A DNA stretch of 64,000 nt from Bacillaceae bacterium (GTDB lineage Bacteria; Bacillota; Bacilli; Bacillales; Alkalibacillaceae). Position numbers and translations under genes: made by a program. The notes below the pieces were generated by a model, which saw only the letters and a program-made list of their open reading frames with translations, had not been told where the DNA came from and searched no databases. The stretch spans positions 701,816 through 765,815 of the forward strand of contig JACDOD010000001.1 of assembly GCA_017656265.1 (NCBI GenBank). The letters are read 5' to 3'. Below, one piece after another: positions 44,785-54,225 of the stretch (position 1 is its first letter; every line of letters starts with the position of its first letter).

Positions 44785-45831
44785 TTAAATCTCATGTTTA
44801 AGCCATTCATATGGGATTCCTTCCCCTATTCTTCCCTTTCTTCCTGTCGTAGTTTGTGACATAGTCAAAGAGTTCAGAATAGCTTCTTCTGTTGCTTCTA
44901 TTGCCCCCTGAAAAAGCTGATTCATCACGGGATGGTCATCTCGAACGTGCTTAGGCGGATGATGATACGGAGATGACTCAAAGTGAGGAATGGTATATCC
45001 GTTTGAAAAAGCAATGACAATATCTCCACTTCCATGATGGATATGGCTTCCTGTCCTGGCCAGTCCAAATGTGGCCCGCTTTGCCAGACGCTTTAATTGT
45101 ATGGATGACAGCGGGGCATCGGTTGCCACAATCATCATAATGGATCCATCAGGAACCTCCGACTCATCAAAATCAGGTGCTTTATACCTGGTCAATTGGA
45201 GCTCATTTCTCTTCCCAAAATTGCTTAGTACCAGAACCCCTACGATAAACCCTTCATCTTCTGTAATACGGGATGCAGTTCCTACTCCTCCTTTATAGCC
45301 ATAGCACATCATCCCTGTCCCGGCTCCAACAGCCCCCTCTTCCACCGTTTCGGATGCCCGCTGAATAGCTTCACCGGCAAGATTCTTCGTGATGGCATTT
45401 GACCGAACAGAATGCAGATAGCTGTCATTGCATTCTCCCACTACAATATTTAAAGAGCTGGTTGTATCCCCAATCTCCGGTGTCAGATTCATCATATATT
45501 CCAGTGTCCCCTGCAATACATCCCCCACATGAAAGGTACTTGTCAGCATGATGGGCGATTCAATCACTCCCAGTTCCTCAACCTGAATAAGCCCGGCTGT
45601 CTTCCCATAGCCATTCAATACAAAACTTGCTGCTGGAACTTTTTCTAAAAAGGGATTCCCTTGATGGGGCAAAATGGAAGTAATTCCCGTACGAATGATA
45701 TGATCTTCATTCCTGTCTTCTTTTAATGTGATATGTCCAACCTTCACACCTGCCACATCTGTAATCTGATTTCTGTTACCCGTTTTCATGCTTCCTGATT
45801 TAATCCCTAATTCTCTTACCCTTTTCCTCAC
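44785..45831 (-). CDS. P1-family (DmpA-type) aminopeptidase
   Basis: 348 aa from GTG 45831, preceded by GGGGGG at 7 nt. An ATG at 45879 gives 16 more residues but has no ribosome site. The N-terminus RKRVRELGI ... ITDVAGVKVGH is the DmpA family start. The self-processing nucleophile Ser is in GYKGGVGTASRI; the oxyanion-stabilising Asn lies in NSLN/LNIVVGECNDSYL. Autocatalytic cleavage would give alpha and beta chains. Acts on N-terminal D- or L-residues or beta-peptides. Convergent with nothing; it is divergent from the nuclease gene. Confidence 0.88.
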   Translation of the reverse strand: MRKRVRELGIKSGSMKTGNRNQITDVAGVKVGHITLKEDRNEDHIIRTGITSILPHQGNPFLEKVPAASFVLNGYGKTAGLIQVEELGVIESPIMLTSTFHVGDVLQGTLEYMMNLTPEIGDTTSSLNIVVGECNDSYLHSVRSNAITKNLAGEAIQRASETVEEGAVGAGTGMMCYGYKGGVGTASRITEDEGFIVGVLVLSNFGKRNELQLTRYKAPDFDESEVPDGSIMMIVATDAPLSSIQLKRLAKRATFGLARTGSHIHHGSGDIVIAFSNGYTIPHFESSPYHHPPKHVRDDHPVMNQLFQGAIEATEEAILNSLTMSQTTTGRKGRIGEGIPYEWLKHEI

Positions 45832-45930
45832 TGGACTTCCCCCCAGTCGATTTACACTCAACAAATTGAACATTTTCATGTATTCTATAAAAAGGTGTCA
45901 TCACTCGGCTGCTCAAAAGGAGAAAAAGAT

Positions 45931-46620
45931 ATGAAACGTTATGTGTCCATCATTCTGATCATCATGATTCTTATTTTATCATCATGCACGAAAGGTGCAC
46001 CAGATATTGAAGCATTTGTTACCCGTGTAATTGATGGGGACACCGTGCATGTCCAGTTTAATGGCGAAGAAGAAACCGTTCGTCTTCTCCTGATTGATAC
46101 CCCTGAGACCAATCATCCTTCCAAACCAGTTCAGCCCTATGGAAGAGAAGCAACTGATTACGCCAGACAAGTATTAGAAAATAAAACTGTGATGCTGGAA
46201 TTAGGCACAGAAAAAAGGGACAAATATGGCCGGATGCTGGCATATGTTTATATTGATGGAAACTTGTTTAATCAAATGATTATAGAAAAGGGGCTTGCCC
46301 GAGTTGCCTATGTGTTCCCCCCCAATGATAAATATGTTGATCAGCTTCGCGCAGCAGAAGCAACAGCCAGAGAACAGAAACTCGGAATCTGGAGTATTCC
46401 TGGATATGTTAAAGAGGATGGATACCATGAAGAAGTGTTTAAACATTCAGCTGTTCATGTTGAATTGCTTTATGATCCGGCTGGTCCGGACCGTGACTGC
46501 AGTGACTTTCCTTCCCAGGTTCATGCTCAAACATTTTTTGAAGCTGCTGGTGGACCAGAACAGGATCCTCATCGACTTGATCAGGATGAAGACGGAAAGG
46601 TTTGTGAATCGCTTCCATAA
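45931..46620 (+). CDS. Thermonuclease-like lipoprotein with Excalibur domain
   Basis: 229 aa from ATG 45931 (AAAAGGAG before). Lipobox LILSSC at about residues 15-20. The staphylococcal nuclease fold shows VTRVIDGDTVHVQF, RLLLIDTPET, YGREATDYA, DKYGRMLAYVYIDG and NQMIIEKGLARV with the Arg-Asp-Glu active-site residues. The C-terminal Excalibur domain DRDCSDFPSQVHAQTFFEA ... DQDEDGKVCESLP is a calcium-binding DxDxDGxxCE loop. A Ca2+-dependent nuclease held on the outer membrane face, likely for DNA breakdown or nutrient use. Confidence 0.92.
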   Translation: MKRYVSIILIIMILILSSCTKGAPDIEAFVTRVIDGDTVHVQFNGEEETVRLLLIDTPETNHPSKPVQPYGREATDYARQVLENKTVMLELGTEKRDKYGRMLAYVYIDGNLFNQMIIEKGLARVAYVFPPNDKYVDQLRAAEATAREQKLGIWSIPGYVKEDGYHEEVFKHSAVHVELLYDPAGPDRDCSDFPSQVHAQTFFEAAGGPEQDPHRLDQDEDGKVCESLP

Positions 46621-46742
46621 AAAGTTATACGAATACTATCAAATTGTGTAATTCTTCATTAATGTCTATTTGTTTAAATCTAATATAAGATATGGAATAA
46701 TGAGTTCGTATCCATCATTTAAAATTAAAGGAGGAAATCAGA

Positions 46743-47138
46743 ATGAACCGCACTCGTTTTTTACTGAGAACAGCTGCTATTTATGGGTTAATAGGTGCGT
46801 TTATTGGTTCCCACATGGCCGGCGCGGGAAGCTATATCTACCGTTCCGTTCATGCACACATTTTGGTTGTGGGCTGGCTATCCTTATTTGCCTTTTCGGT
46901 CTATTATAAACTTTTCCCTATTCCTAAACAGTCCAAATTAGCTTTTTTGCATGTCTGGACAGCTTTTTTGGGATCAATCGGCCTGACAGCAGGGATGTGG
47001 TTCTATTATGTCCAGCCTTTTCCGGAAGCTGATTTGTTTAATATGATTTTCTTCATTATTGGCGGTACGATATTACTCATTAGCTTTATTCTTTTTGCGA
47101 TCATGACGTTTGTTCATGGGAAATACATACAGGAATAA
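46743..47138 (+). CDS. Mini heme-copper-oxidase subunit I-like membrane protein
   Basis: 131 aa with four membrane helices. SVHAHILVVGWLSLFAFSVYY carries the H-A-H pair seen at the start of the cbb3/NorB-type subunit I, and LHVWTAFLGSIGL adds another His. Proteins of this size are often labelled cytochrome-c oxidase in Bacillaceae, but they have four instead of 12 helices and cannot hold the binuclear centre alone. GGAGGAAA precedes the ATG. Role unknown; heme binding or NO/oxygen-linked stress is possible. Confidence 0.65.
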   Translation: MNRTRFLLRTAAIYGLIGAFIGSHMAGAGSYIYRSVHAHILVVGWLSLFAFSVYYKLFPIPKQSKLAFLHVWTAFLGSIGLTAGMWFYYVQPFPEADLFNMIFFIIGGTILLISFILFAIMTFVHGKYIQE

Positions 47139-47165
47139 CACCTCATCAAGTTCCTAAACTATAAA

Positions 47166-47213
47166 ATGCACGGAAACTTAAGGGAATTCCTTAAGCCCGT
47201 GCATTTTTTTATT
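47166..47213. terminator. Bidirectional terminator
   Basis: ATGCACGG...CTTAAGG pairs with CCTTAAG..CCGTGCAT, then TTTTTTT. Serves the oxidase-like gene and, on the other strand, the permease gene that ends at 47212. Confidence 0.8.
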
Positions 47214-48639
47214 ACCAGATAAGAAGGGCGAGTACTGTGGAAACAATTAGCCCCAGCATTACTGGAATAAAGTTCTTTCGTACAAGGTCCATTACCGAAA
47301 TCCCACAAAATCCGGCTATTGCAATCATGGAAGACCAGGCAACGATCGTTCCGCCGCCAGTCCAGATGGAACCCATCTGACCAACTGCAGCCAGTGTCCC
47401 CGGATCCATACCATTGGAGGCAAGTGCCCCAGACAGTGCCCCGGTCAACGGCAGCCCGGAAAAACCAGATCCATCCAGACCAGTTATCATGCCGATGATC
47501 AGAATACTAAAGGCAGCCAGTACTGTGCTCTGAGGGACAAACTCCTGTGAAGCCTGCACGATATCAAATAAAAAGGCAGGAGGGACAGCCTCCCCGAGGG
47601 ATAATATTCGACCTGAGAAATCCGAACTTCCCAGAAAGAAAAATCCTGCAATTGGAATGACAGGCCCCATTGCTTTAAAGGCAAAAACAAATCCATTGGT
47701 GATATGACTGCTGATATGATCCAGTGATTTGCTTCTTCCAAAAACAACTGTCGCAAGCAGGAGAAGGATTACCGCCACTCCGCCAATAAAAGCAGCTCCG
47801 TCTCCACCTTCAAATCCTCCCATTCTTCCGGAGGACAGCTTACTGAAAATCATGTAACACATAACAGCCAGCATAGCCAATGGTACGAGAACAGCAAACA
47901 CTTTGCTCCAGGTTGGCTTTTCTAAAACCCGAGAAGACTTTTCCTCTTCCTCTAAGCCCTGCATACGTTCAATTTCAAATTCATTTCTTGGGTCTTCAGG
48001 ATTTCGGAGCGATTTTCTATTCAGCCAAAATCCTAAAACGATTGCCACAACACCTGTTACCAGTGATAGGATAAGCGCTTTATCTGCCACAGCACTTGTT
48101 TCAATGCCCGCTGCTTTCGCTGAAAGGTCGGGAGCGATTTGCATAACATAATCTGATGACAGCGCCATTCCCTGACCGGCGAGTGTTACAGCAATGGCAG
48201 CCATCATCACGGGCAAACCGGCTCTGACGGCTGCAGGAACCAACAGGGCACAGATCAATGGCACTGCAGGTGTCGGCCAGAAAAATAACGAAATTACATA
48301 CGTTGCCACAACTAATACCAGATAAGCCACTGGTCCATTTTTCATTACTTTTTGAATTGGTTCAATCATTCTTCGGTCTGCCCCCAGATCTTTCAAGGCA
48401 TGAAGAAGGGCTACCATAAACGTGATGATTAAAAATATATTAAAAAGCTCCTGTGCTGCTACTAAATTGGCATTGAATACTGCAGTAAAGCCACCGATAA
48501 CACTTCCCTTATATACCCATGCGATGACAAAGGTACCAAGAAGTGTAGGGAGAACGACCCCTTTCCGAAATGCCATGGTGATAATCACAACCAGGGTAAA
48601 CAAGCCATACAGCAAATGACTAAACGATAAATCAAACAT
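47212..48639 (-). CDS. Multi-pass permease of unknown substrate
   Basis: 475 aa from ATG 48639 (MFDLSFSHLLYGLFTLVV). About 12 hydrophobic segments, two conserved-looking loops with small residues (FFWPTPAVPLICALLVPAAVRAGLPVM and GMITGLDGSGFSGLPLTGALSGALASNGMDPG), as in the ion-transporter (IT) superfamily to which GntP, DcuC and ArsB belong. The central hydrophilic loop (EFEIERMQGLEEEEKSSRV) is cytoplasmic. I do not recognise a substrate. The 200 bp before it hold no gene. A longer start at 48831 is not supported. Confidence 0.65.
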   Translation of the reverse strand: MFDLSFSHLLYGLFTLVVIITMAFRKGVVLPTLLGTFVIAWVYKGSVIGGFTAVFNANLVAAQELFNIFLIITFMVALLHALKDLGADRRMIEPIQKVMKNGPVAYLVLVVATYVISLFFWPTPAVPLICALLVPAAVRAGLPVMMAAIAVTLAGQGMALSSDYVMQIAPDLSAKAAGIETSAVADKALILSLVTGVVAIVLGFWLNRKSLRNPEDPRNEFEIERMQGLEEEEKSSRVLEKPTWSKVFAVLVPLAMLAVMCYMIFSKLSSGRMGGFEGGDGAAFIGGVAVILLLLATVVFGRSKSLDHISSHITNGFVFAFKAMGPVIPIAGFFFLGSSDFSGRILSLGEAVPPAFLFDIVQASQEFVPQSTVLAAFSILIIGMITGLDGSGFSGLPLTGALSGALASNGMDPGTLAAVGQMGSIWTGGGTIVAWSSMIAIAGFCGISVMDLVRKNFIPVMLGLIVSTVLALLIW

Positions 48640-48831
48640 ATAGGCACACCATCCTTGTGTCGTTTCCATCGCTGTAATGTGATGTGCTATACCATATGCA
48701 CAGGAGCCCAGATCAGTGACACAAGAATGCGTGTGATTGCATAGGAAAACAACAGGTATAACTCCCTCAGAAGGAAAGTGAATGATCCTCGAACATTTGA
48801 AAAATAGTAGTCCGCGGTAACATTTATACAC

Positions 48832-48864
48832 AAAAAAACAGCATCACTGATTAAGGTGATGCTG
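48832..48864 (-). terminator. Terminator overlapping the metX stop codon
   Basis: On the minus strand CAGCATCAC pairs with GTGATGCTG and is followed by a run of seven T. The stop codon of metX lies in the stem. Confidence 0.75.
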
Positions 48865-49920
48865 GATAATGTGGCTCCATTTTTCGAACTCAACTAAAAA
48901 TCCGTCATGTCCGTACTTCGTATCTACTTTATAAAATTTACCGGATGGCACCTTTTCTATAAACTCTTTCATAAAATCCGGGGGATAAATCAAATCCCCT
49001 TTATAGCCAACCCCAATCATGTCGGCTTGAAATTGATTCAAAGCGTTTTTCCATCCGCCTCGACTCCTGCCGATATCATGATCATTCATGGCATAAAGTA
49101 ATGTTAAATAACTGTTGACATCAAATCGTTCGGTTATTTTTTCCCCCTGATATTTTAAATAGGACTCCACCTCATACAGAGGCTTTCCATTCTCTTCCTT
49201 TCTACACTGACTTCGGGTGAATCGGTCAGCAAATAAATCTGCACTCCGATATGTGACCATTCCAGTCATTCGAGCAATTTCGAAGCCTTTTACTTCCCTT
49301 GAATCACCGTAATGCCCTCCCTTAAATCCCGGATCCTTTTCGATGACTTCAATACCAATTCGATTAAAAGCGATCCCATAATCACTCAGAAAAGGAGTCG
49401 CAGCCAGCACGAATAAAATTTCCATTTGACTCGGAAAGCAAAGTCCCCATTCCAGCACCTGCATCCCGCCAAGAGAACCGCCTATGACAGCTTTTAAATC
49501 CCGGATTCCCAAGCATTTCAACGCTCTTTCCTGTGCCCTTACCATATCCCGGACAGTCACGTGAGGAAATTCGTTTCGGTACAGGGTCCCTGTCCTGGGG
49601 TTTTTGGACAATGGACCCGTAGAACCATTGCACCCGCCAAGCACATTAAATGTGATGACCTGGAACTTATTCGTATCAATGCTTTTACCCGCTCCAATTA
49701 AGCCAGCCCACCAGCCTGGATGATCATTCGTTCCTGCGGCAAATTGATTTCCCGTTAAAGCGTGGCAGACTAATACGACTGGTGCGCCATCAGGACCAAC
49801 CTGCTCATAGGCAAGGTGTACATCTTGCAGGACGATGCCTGATTCCAGAGAGAAGTCACCTATGGAAACGTTGCCAGTGCGGCGCTTTATTCCTTTGGTT
49901 TTCGCTTTTACTTCGGTCAC
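48844..49920 (-). CDS. metX: Homoserine O-acetyltransferase MetX
   Basis: 358 aa alpha/beta-hydrolase. LVCHALTGNQFAAG is the oxyanion region, the nucleophile Ser is in GGSLGGMQVLEW, the acid in IGVGYKGDLIYPP and the His in YGHDGFLVEFE. Uses acetyl-CoA to make O-acetylhomoserine, the substrate of MetY. Starts with GTG right after the metY stop (AAGGGGAG as ribosome site), so translationally coupled. Some relatives use succinyl-CoA; substrate choice is from family knowledge. Confidence 0.95.
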   Translation of the reverse strand: MTEVKAKTKGIKRRTGNVSIGDFSLESGIVLQDVHLAYEQVGPDGAPVVLVCHALTGNQFAAGTNDHPGWWAGLIGAGKSIDTNKFQVITFNVLGGCNGSTGPLSKNPRTGTLYRNEFPHVTVRDMVRAQERALKCLGIRDLKAVIGGSLGGMQVLEWGLCFPSQMEILFVLAATPFLSDYGIAFNRIGIEVIEKDPGFKGGHYGDSREVKGFEIARMTGMVTYRSADLFADRFTRSQCRKEENGKPLYEVESYLKYQGEKITERFDVNSYLTLLYAMNDHDIGRSRGGWKNALNQFQADMIGVGYKGDLIYPPDFMKEFIEKVPSGKFYKVDTKYGHDGFLVEFEKWSHIIQHHLNQ

Positions 49921-49923
49921 AGC

Positions 49924-51234
49924 TCAGCTCCCCTTTGCCAGTTGCAGCGTTGCTTTCTGAATCGCCTGTTCCAGATCCTGTATTAAGTCTTTTGTGGATT
50001 CCAGCCCGACAGATAAACGGATTAATTCCTCTGTAACACCTGTCTTTTTTAAATCTTCATCATTTAACTGCTGATGGGTTGTGGAAGCTGGATGAATAAT
50101 TAGCGATTTTGCATCTCCCACGTTAGCCACATGGGACCAGAGTGTAACATGATCAATTACCTGCTGTCCTGCATCACGCCCGCCCTTAATTCCGAACACT
50201 ACTACAGATCCAGATCCATGTGCCAAATATTTGTTTGCCAAATCAAAAGACGGGTGGTTTTCAAGCCCTGGATAGGACACCCATTCTACTGAACTGTGAT
50301 TGCTTAAATACTCAGCTATTTGCTGGGCGTTTTCATTATGTTTTTGAATCCGGAGATGCAATGTTTCCAGACCCTGTATGAACAAAAAGGCATTTTCTGG
50401 GCTTAAGCAGGCACCTAGATCCCGCAAAAGCTGTACCCGAAGTTTTATCCCAAATGCCTGATCGGGGACATCGATGGCATAGCGGATACCATGATAGCTT
50501 TCATCAGGCTCCACAAAGTCCGGATGTTTTTCATGGTTCCAGTCAAAATGTCCCCCGTCTACGACCACACCGCCAATGACCGTACCATGGCCGCCAATCC
50601 ATTTCGTTGCTGAATGAACGACTACATCTGCTCCCCACTTAATTGGCTGGCACCCATAAGGGGAGGCAAAGGTATTATCAATAATTAATGGAATGTGGTG
50701 CTCATGAGCCACCTCAGCAACTTTTTCAATATCAAGAACATGGAGACTGGGATTTCCGATGGTTTCAGCAAAAACAGCTTTCGTTTTAGGGGTAATCGCC
50801 TTTTTGAAATGATCAGGATCTCTCGGGTCTACAAATTTTACATGGATTCCGTATTTCGGCAAAGTGACAGCAAATAAATTATAGGTCCCCCCATACAAGT
50901 TACTGGCTGCAACAATTTCGTCTCCAGCTCGGGCAACGTTTAAAATGGCCATGGTAATGGCTGCCATCCCTGAAGAAAAAGCAACCGCATTTGTACCGCC
51001 TTCGATCAGTGCAACCCTTTTCTCAAACACATCTACCGTCGGGTTCATAATCCTGGTATAAATATTCCCTTCTTCTTTTAAAGAAAATAAATTTTGGGCA
51101 TGTTCACTGTCCCGAAATACATACGATGTTGTTTGATAAATAGGTACTGCTCTGGATCCGGTTGCCGGATCTGGTGTTTGCCCTCCATGCAAAAGCAATG
51201 TTTCCTTTTCAAACGTTTTGTCAGAAACTGACAT
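49924..51234 (-). CDS. metY: O-acetylhomoserine sulfhydrylase MetY
   Basis: 436 aa from ATG 51234, with AAGGAG 9 nt before it. PLP fold-I enzyme: [38 protein letters not shown] and the PLP Lys in [18 protein letters not shown]. Length over 420 residues fits MetY rather than the shorter MetI/MetB. Converts O-acetylhomoserine and sulfide to homocysteine. First gene of the operon, under the S-box riboswitch. Confidence 0.94.
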   Translation of the reverse strand: MSVSDKTFEKETLLLHGGQTPDPATGSRAVPIYQTTSYVFRDSEHAQNLFSLKEEGNIYTRIMNPTVDVFEKRVALIEGGTNAVAFSSGMAAITMAILNVARAGDEIVAASNLYGGTYNLFAVTLPKYGIHVKFVDPRDPDHFKKAITPKTKAVFAETIGNPSLHVLDIEKVAEVAHEHHIPLIIDNTFASPYGCQPIKWGADVVVHSATKWIGGHGTVIGGVVVDGGHFDWNHEKHPDFVEPDESYHGIRYAIDVPDQAFGIKLRVQLLRDLGACLSPENAFLFIQGLETLHLRIQKHNENAQQIAEYLSNHSSVEWVSYPGLENHPSFDLANKYLAHGSGSVVVFGIKGGRDAGQQVIDHVTLWSHVANVGDAKSLIIHPASTTHQQLNDEDLKKTGVTEELIRLSVGLESTKDLIQDLEQAIQKATLQLAKGS

Positions 51235-51377
51235 ACAATCCACTCCTTATCAATATTATTTTCTTATGGAAAAACTAAGTCTTCCTGTTTGATTATCCTA
51301 CTTAGGTCACCGAACATAATGGAACTGGCGATGTAAGTCATGAGGATCCAGAAGAGGAGAGTATTTTGAGGAAATTA

Positions 51378-51409
51378 GAAAACCCTCTTCCGATAAGAGA
51401 AGAGGGTTA
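51378..51409 (-). terminator. S-box-controlled terminator
   Basis: On the minus strand AACCCTCTTC pairs with GAAGAGGGTT followed by TTTC; it stands between aptamer and metY and would form when SAM is bound. Confidence 0.8.
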
Positions 51410-51426
51410 ATCGTTCATTCTGCCTC

Positions 51427-51541
51427 CTCTTATCTTTCAGATCATGATGACCTGTAGGAATTGGCACCTTTTCAAGCTTGCGAAAGCTTGAAGGTTGCCG
51501 GGCTTCATAGGGCCTAGTCCCTCCGCCACTCGTGATAAGAG
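51427..51541 (-). ncRNA. SAM-I (S-box) riboswitch
   Basis: Read on the minus strand: CTCTTATC...AGTGGCGGAGGGACTAGGC, then CCTATGAAGCCCGGCAACC, AAGGTGCCAATTCCTACAG and GATAAGAG. These are the conserved core segments of the S-box, with P1 formed by CTCTTATC and GATAAGAG. Represses metY-metX when SAM is plentiful. Confidence 0.95.
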
Positions 51542-51719
51542 TAATAATTCCATTTTATTTAATTGAAGTTAAAAAGTATTATAAAGTTAATTAGTTAGTA
51601 TGTCAAATAATTTTGAAAATTCTTTAATAAACTTACATGTTTTTGCCATCATGACATATGAAATGTTGCTCATACTAAGAACAGGATTGGTTTTACTGTA
51701 TGATGAAGGAGAGATCATT

Positions 51720-52517
51720 ATGCCTACGAAACAGCAATTATCGATTCTCAGAACTTATTTAGAGAGGACAAAGAATCGCCTTGAAAAGCGGCTTGAAGAT
51801 CACGATCATTTTGATTTAAAACGGGGACATTACCATGAATCCATGGGAGAATTGTCCAGTTATGATAATCATCCCGCTGATGAGGGGTCGGCATTGTACG
51901 AACGGGAAAAAGACGTGGCTTTAAATGAGCATATGGAAAAAGAAATGAAAGATATCAACCATGCTTTAAAGGCCATGGATCAAGGAACCTATGGAACATG
52001 TGAAACATGTGGAAAAGAGATCCCTTTTGAACGTCTTCAGGCACTGCCGACTGCTACGCACTGCAAAGAACACTCTCCTGACCAGGTCGTATCAAGGCAG
52101 CGGCCTATGGAAGAGGGGGTACTGATGCCGCCATATGGGAAATTCGAGTTTGACGATAAGGATGCGGCAGTTTATGATTCTGAGGATGCATGGCAGGAAG
52201 TGGCCAAATGGGGCACATCTGAAACTCCACAGGATATGGAGATTCCTGTTGGGGATTACAATGACATCTATCCCGAGTCAGAGGATCGAATTGGCTATGT
52301 GGAAGATTATGAAAACTTTGCAGGCAACGATATTGAAGGAAAAAACATAACGATTTATCCAAATGATCAGCATGAAAAATTTGAAGAAGCACTGGATGAT
52401 GAGGGGATTATGACAACCTTTGGAGATCTTAAACCTTACGAAATTGATTCATATACAGAAGAGGTTCTGAAAAGAAGAAAACAAAAAGAAGAGGACCAGA
52501 ATAACCGTAAACAATAA
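51720..52517 (+). CDS. yteA: YteA family protein with DksA/TraR-type zinc finger
   Basis: 265 aa from ATG 51720, with AAGGAG before it. An acidic helical N-terminus is followed by the zinc finger YGTCETCGKEIPFERLQALPTATHCKEH (C-x2-C, then C-x2-H instead of C-x2-C), then GVLMPPYGKFEFDDKDAAVYDSEDAW, typical of YteA. In B. subtilis this is a sporulation or stress related protein of unknown action. The stretch from 51600 to 51720 in the same frame is not coding; it has no start signal. Convergent with the MCP gene. Confidence 0.87.
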   Translation: MPTKQQLSILRTYLERTKNRLEKRLEDHDHFDLKRGHYHESMGELSSYDNHPADEGSALYEREKDVALNEHMEKEMKDINHALKAMDQGTYGTCETCGKEIPFERLQALPTATHCKEHSPDQVVSRQRPMEEGVLMPPYGKFEFDDKDAAVYDSEDAWQEVAKWGTSETPQDMEIPVGDYNDIYPESEDRIGYVEDYENFAGNDIEGKNITIYPNDQHEKFEEALDDEGIMTTFGDLKPYEIDSYTEEVLKRRKQKEEDQNNRKQ

Positions 52518-52524
52518 AACAAAA

Positions 52525-52560
52525 CCCAGTCAAGCCAATTCGGTTCATGACTGGGCTATT
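52525..52560. terminator. Bidirectional terminator between yteA and the MCP gene
   Basis: CCCAGTCA (52525-52532) and TGACTGGG (52548-52555) form the stem; T-rich sequence follows on the minus strand (GTTTTGTTTT). Confidence 0.6.
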
Positions 52561-52627
52561 TATTCTGATGCAAATTCTCATCGACATATATCTTTTAAAT
52601 ACAGTCTGTTCTCATTCTGAATATCCA

Positions 52628-54181
52628 TCAGGCCGTTTTAAAGCCTTTTATAAGATCGCCAATGTTATTGGAAATTCCATTGAGATCATTGGCATCATGA
52701 TTGGATTCCTCTGCACTGGAAGCATATTTCTTTGATACCTCTCCTATCTCTTCGATATTTTGGGATATTTCCCCTATTCTGCGGTTGATTTGTTCACTTT
52801 CTTCAGTAATTTTGTTAATCTCTTCAGAAGATGATTCGATATCCGCAGCCATTTCATTTGATGCATGTGATAAGTCTGATGAAGAATTCGCTATATCTCT
52901 AACAGCCAGGGTCGTTTTATTAATTCCCTCTGATACCTGAGTACTGTTTGCTGCAATTTCCGATATTTCCCGGCTGATGGAATTCACTTCTTCTGCAGAG
53001 CGGGCAACAGACTGGGCGATTTCACTTGTTGCACTGGACTGCTCCATAACAGCAGAAGCGATTTCATTAGAGATATCATTCACTTCTGAAATGACATCTT
53101 TAACGGAATAAACCGATTGAGATGCAGTTGAAATATTGGATTGCATGTCCTCGATTAATTCACTGATTTCACCTGTGGAATCAGCGGTTTGTCTGGCAAG
53201 TTCCTTAACTTCCCTGGCGACAACGGCAAATCCTTTACCTGCTTCACCGGCACCGGCTGCTTCTATCGATGCATTTAATGCAAGCATATTGGTCTGTTCA
53301 GCAATATCATTAATCATTCCAACAATTTTACCGATCATTTTGGACGAGTGATTTAGCTTTTCAAATGCATCGGTTGTCTGTTTCACTTTCTTTTCTGCTT
53401 CATCTGTAATAATCAGTGAGCGTTCACAATGTTCATTGATTTGATTCAATGATACATCAATTTCTTCCACAGATGCCGCTACTCCATTAACGGAACGGGA
53501 GACATCCTGGGTGGACTGATCTACTTTTTGGATACTGCTCGTTATTTGGTTGATACTTGAGTTAATTTGATCCACTTCTGAGGAAATCTGCTCAGCTGTT
53601 GAAGCCAGTACCCGAATGGTAGAAGACATCTCCTCCATAGATGCTGATATATTGTTGATGTTATCATTGGTTTTTTTGGTGGACTGAGTGGAGCTGCTGG
53701 TGCTTTCAGCAATGTTCTGTATGTACGAACTGATTTCATCTAACATTTCTGTCATTTCAAGAGAAGATTCCCTTGTATAATTCGCGGATGCAATTAATTT
53801 TTGTGATGTTCTGGTTGCCTGGTCAGCACTGTTGGTCAGCTGATGAACAAAATCAACTAAATAGCGTCTCATGGTTTCCGCCGCGTTAGCCAGTTCTCCA
53901 TAGACATCATTGGATTTCAGGGTTACTTTCTCAGTTAAATTTCCATCCGCAACTGAAGTCAGTGCATTTGACAGCCTTTTTATGATATTGCCGATAATGG
54001 AATTATAAATGGCAAAATTGATAATGCCCAGAACGACTCCAGCCATAACACAGGATATAAAAAAGATGAAGTCATTTCCTTCTTTTACATCTACAAAAAG
54101 ACTCGCAAAGAAAGGAAAAATTGCGCCAATGACGGTACCGAAACCGAGAAAACTAAAAAATATTTTCATTGTATAACTCAT
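52628..54181 (-). CDS. Methyl-accepting chemotaxis protein without extracytoplasmic sensor domain
   Basis: About 517 aa from ATG 54181. Two membrane segments close together ([22 protein letters not shown] and [22 protein letters not shown]) leave only about 15 residues outside. A HAMP domain follows ([21 protein letters not shown]), then a long coiled coil with the signalling tip [38 protein letters not shown]. Last gene of the operon with cheA and cheW. With no periplasmic domain it probably senses membrane state, energy status or a partner protein. Confidence 0.92.
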   Translation of the reverse strand: MSYTMKIFFSFLGFGTVIGAIFPFFASLFVDVKEGNDFIFFISCVMAGVVLGIINFAIYNSIIGNIIKRLSNALTSVADGNLTEKVTLKSNDVYGELANAAETMRRYLVDFVHQLTNSADQATRTSQKLIASANYTRESSLEMTEMLDEISSYIQNIAESTSSSTQSTKKTNDNINNISASMEEMSSTIRVLASTAEQISSEVDQINSSINQITSSIQKVDQSTQDVSRSVNGVAASVEEIDVSLNQINEHCERSLIITDEAEKKVKQTTDAFEKLNHSSKMIGKIVGMINDIAEQTNMLALNASIEAAGAGEAGKGFAVVAREVKELARQTADSTGEISELIEDMQSNISTASQSVYSVKDVISEVNDISNEIASAVMEQSSATSEIAQSVARSAEEVNSISREISEIAANSTQVSEGINKTTLAVRDIANSSSDLSHASNEMAADIESSSEEINKITEESEQINRRIGEISQNIEEIGEVSKKYASSAEESNHDANDLNGISNNIGDLIKGFKTA

Positions 54182-54225
54182 GTATACCCAAACTCCTTTT
54201 TCCAATATTTTTTCCCCTCACGACA

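Noticed and set aside
48640..48831. N-terminal extension of the permease frame.
   Set aside because: The extra residues are Cys- and His-rich and unlike a membrane protein; no ribosome site is present upstream.
51600..51719. N-terminal extension of yteA.
   Set aside because: The family starts at MPTKQQLSILR, which has a strong ribosome site.
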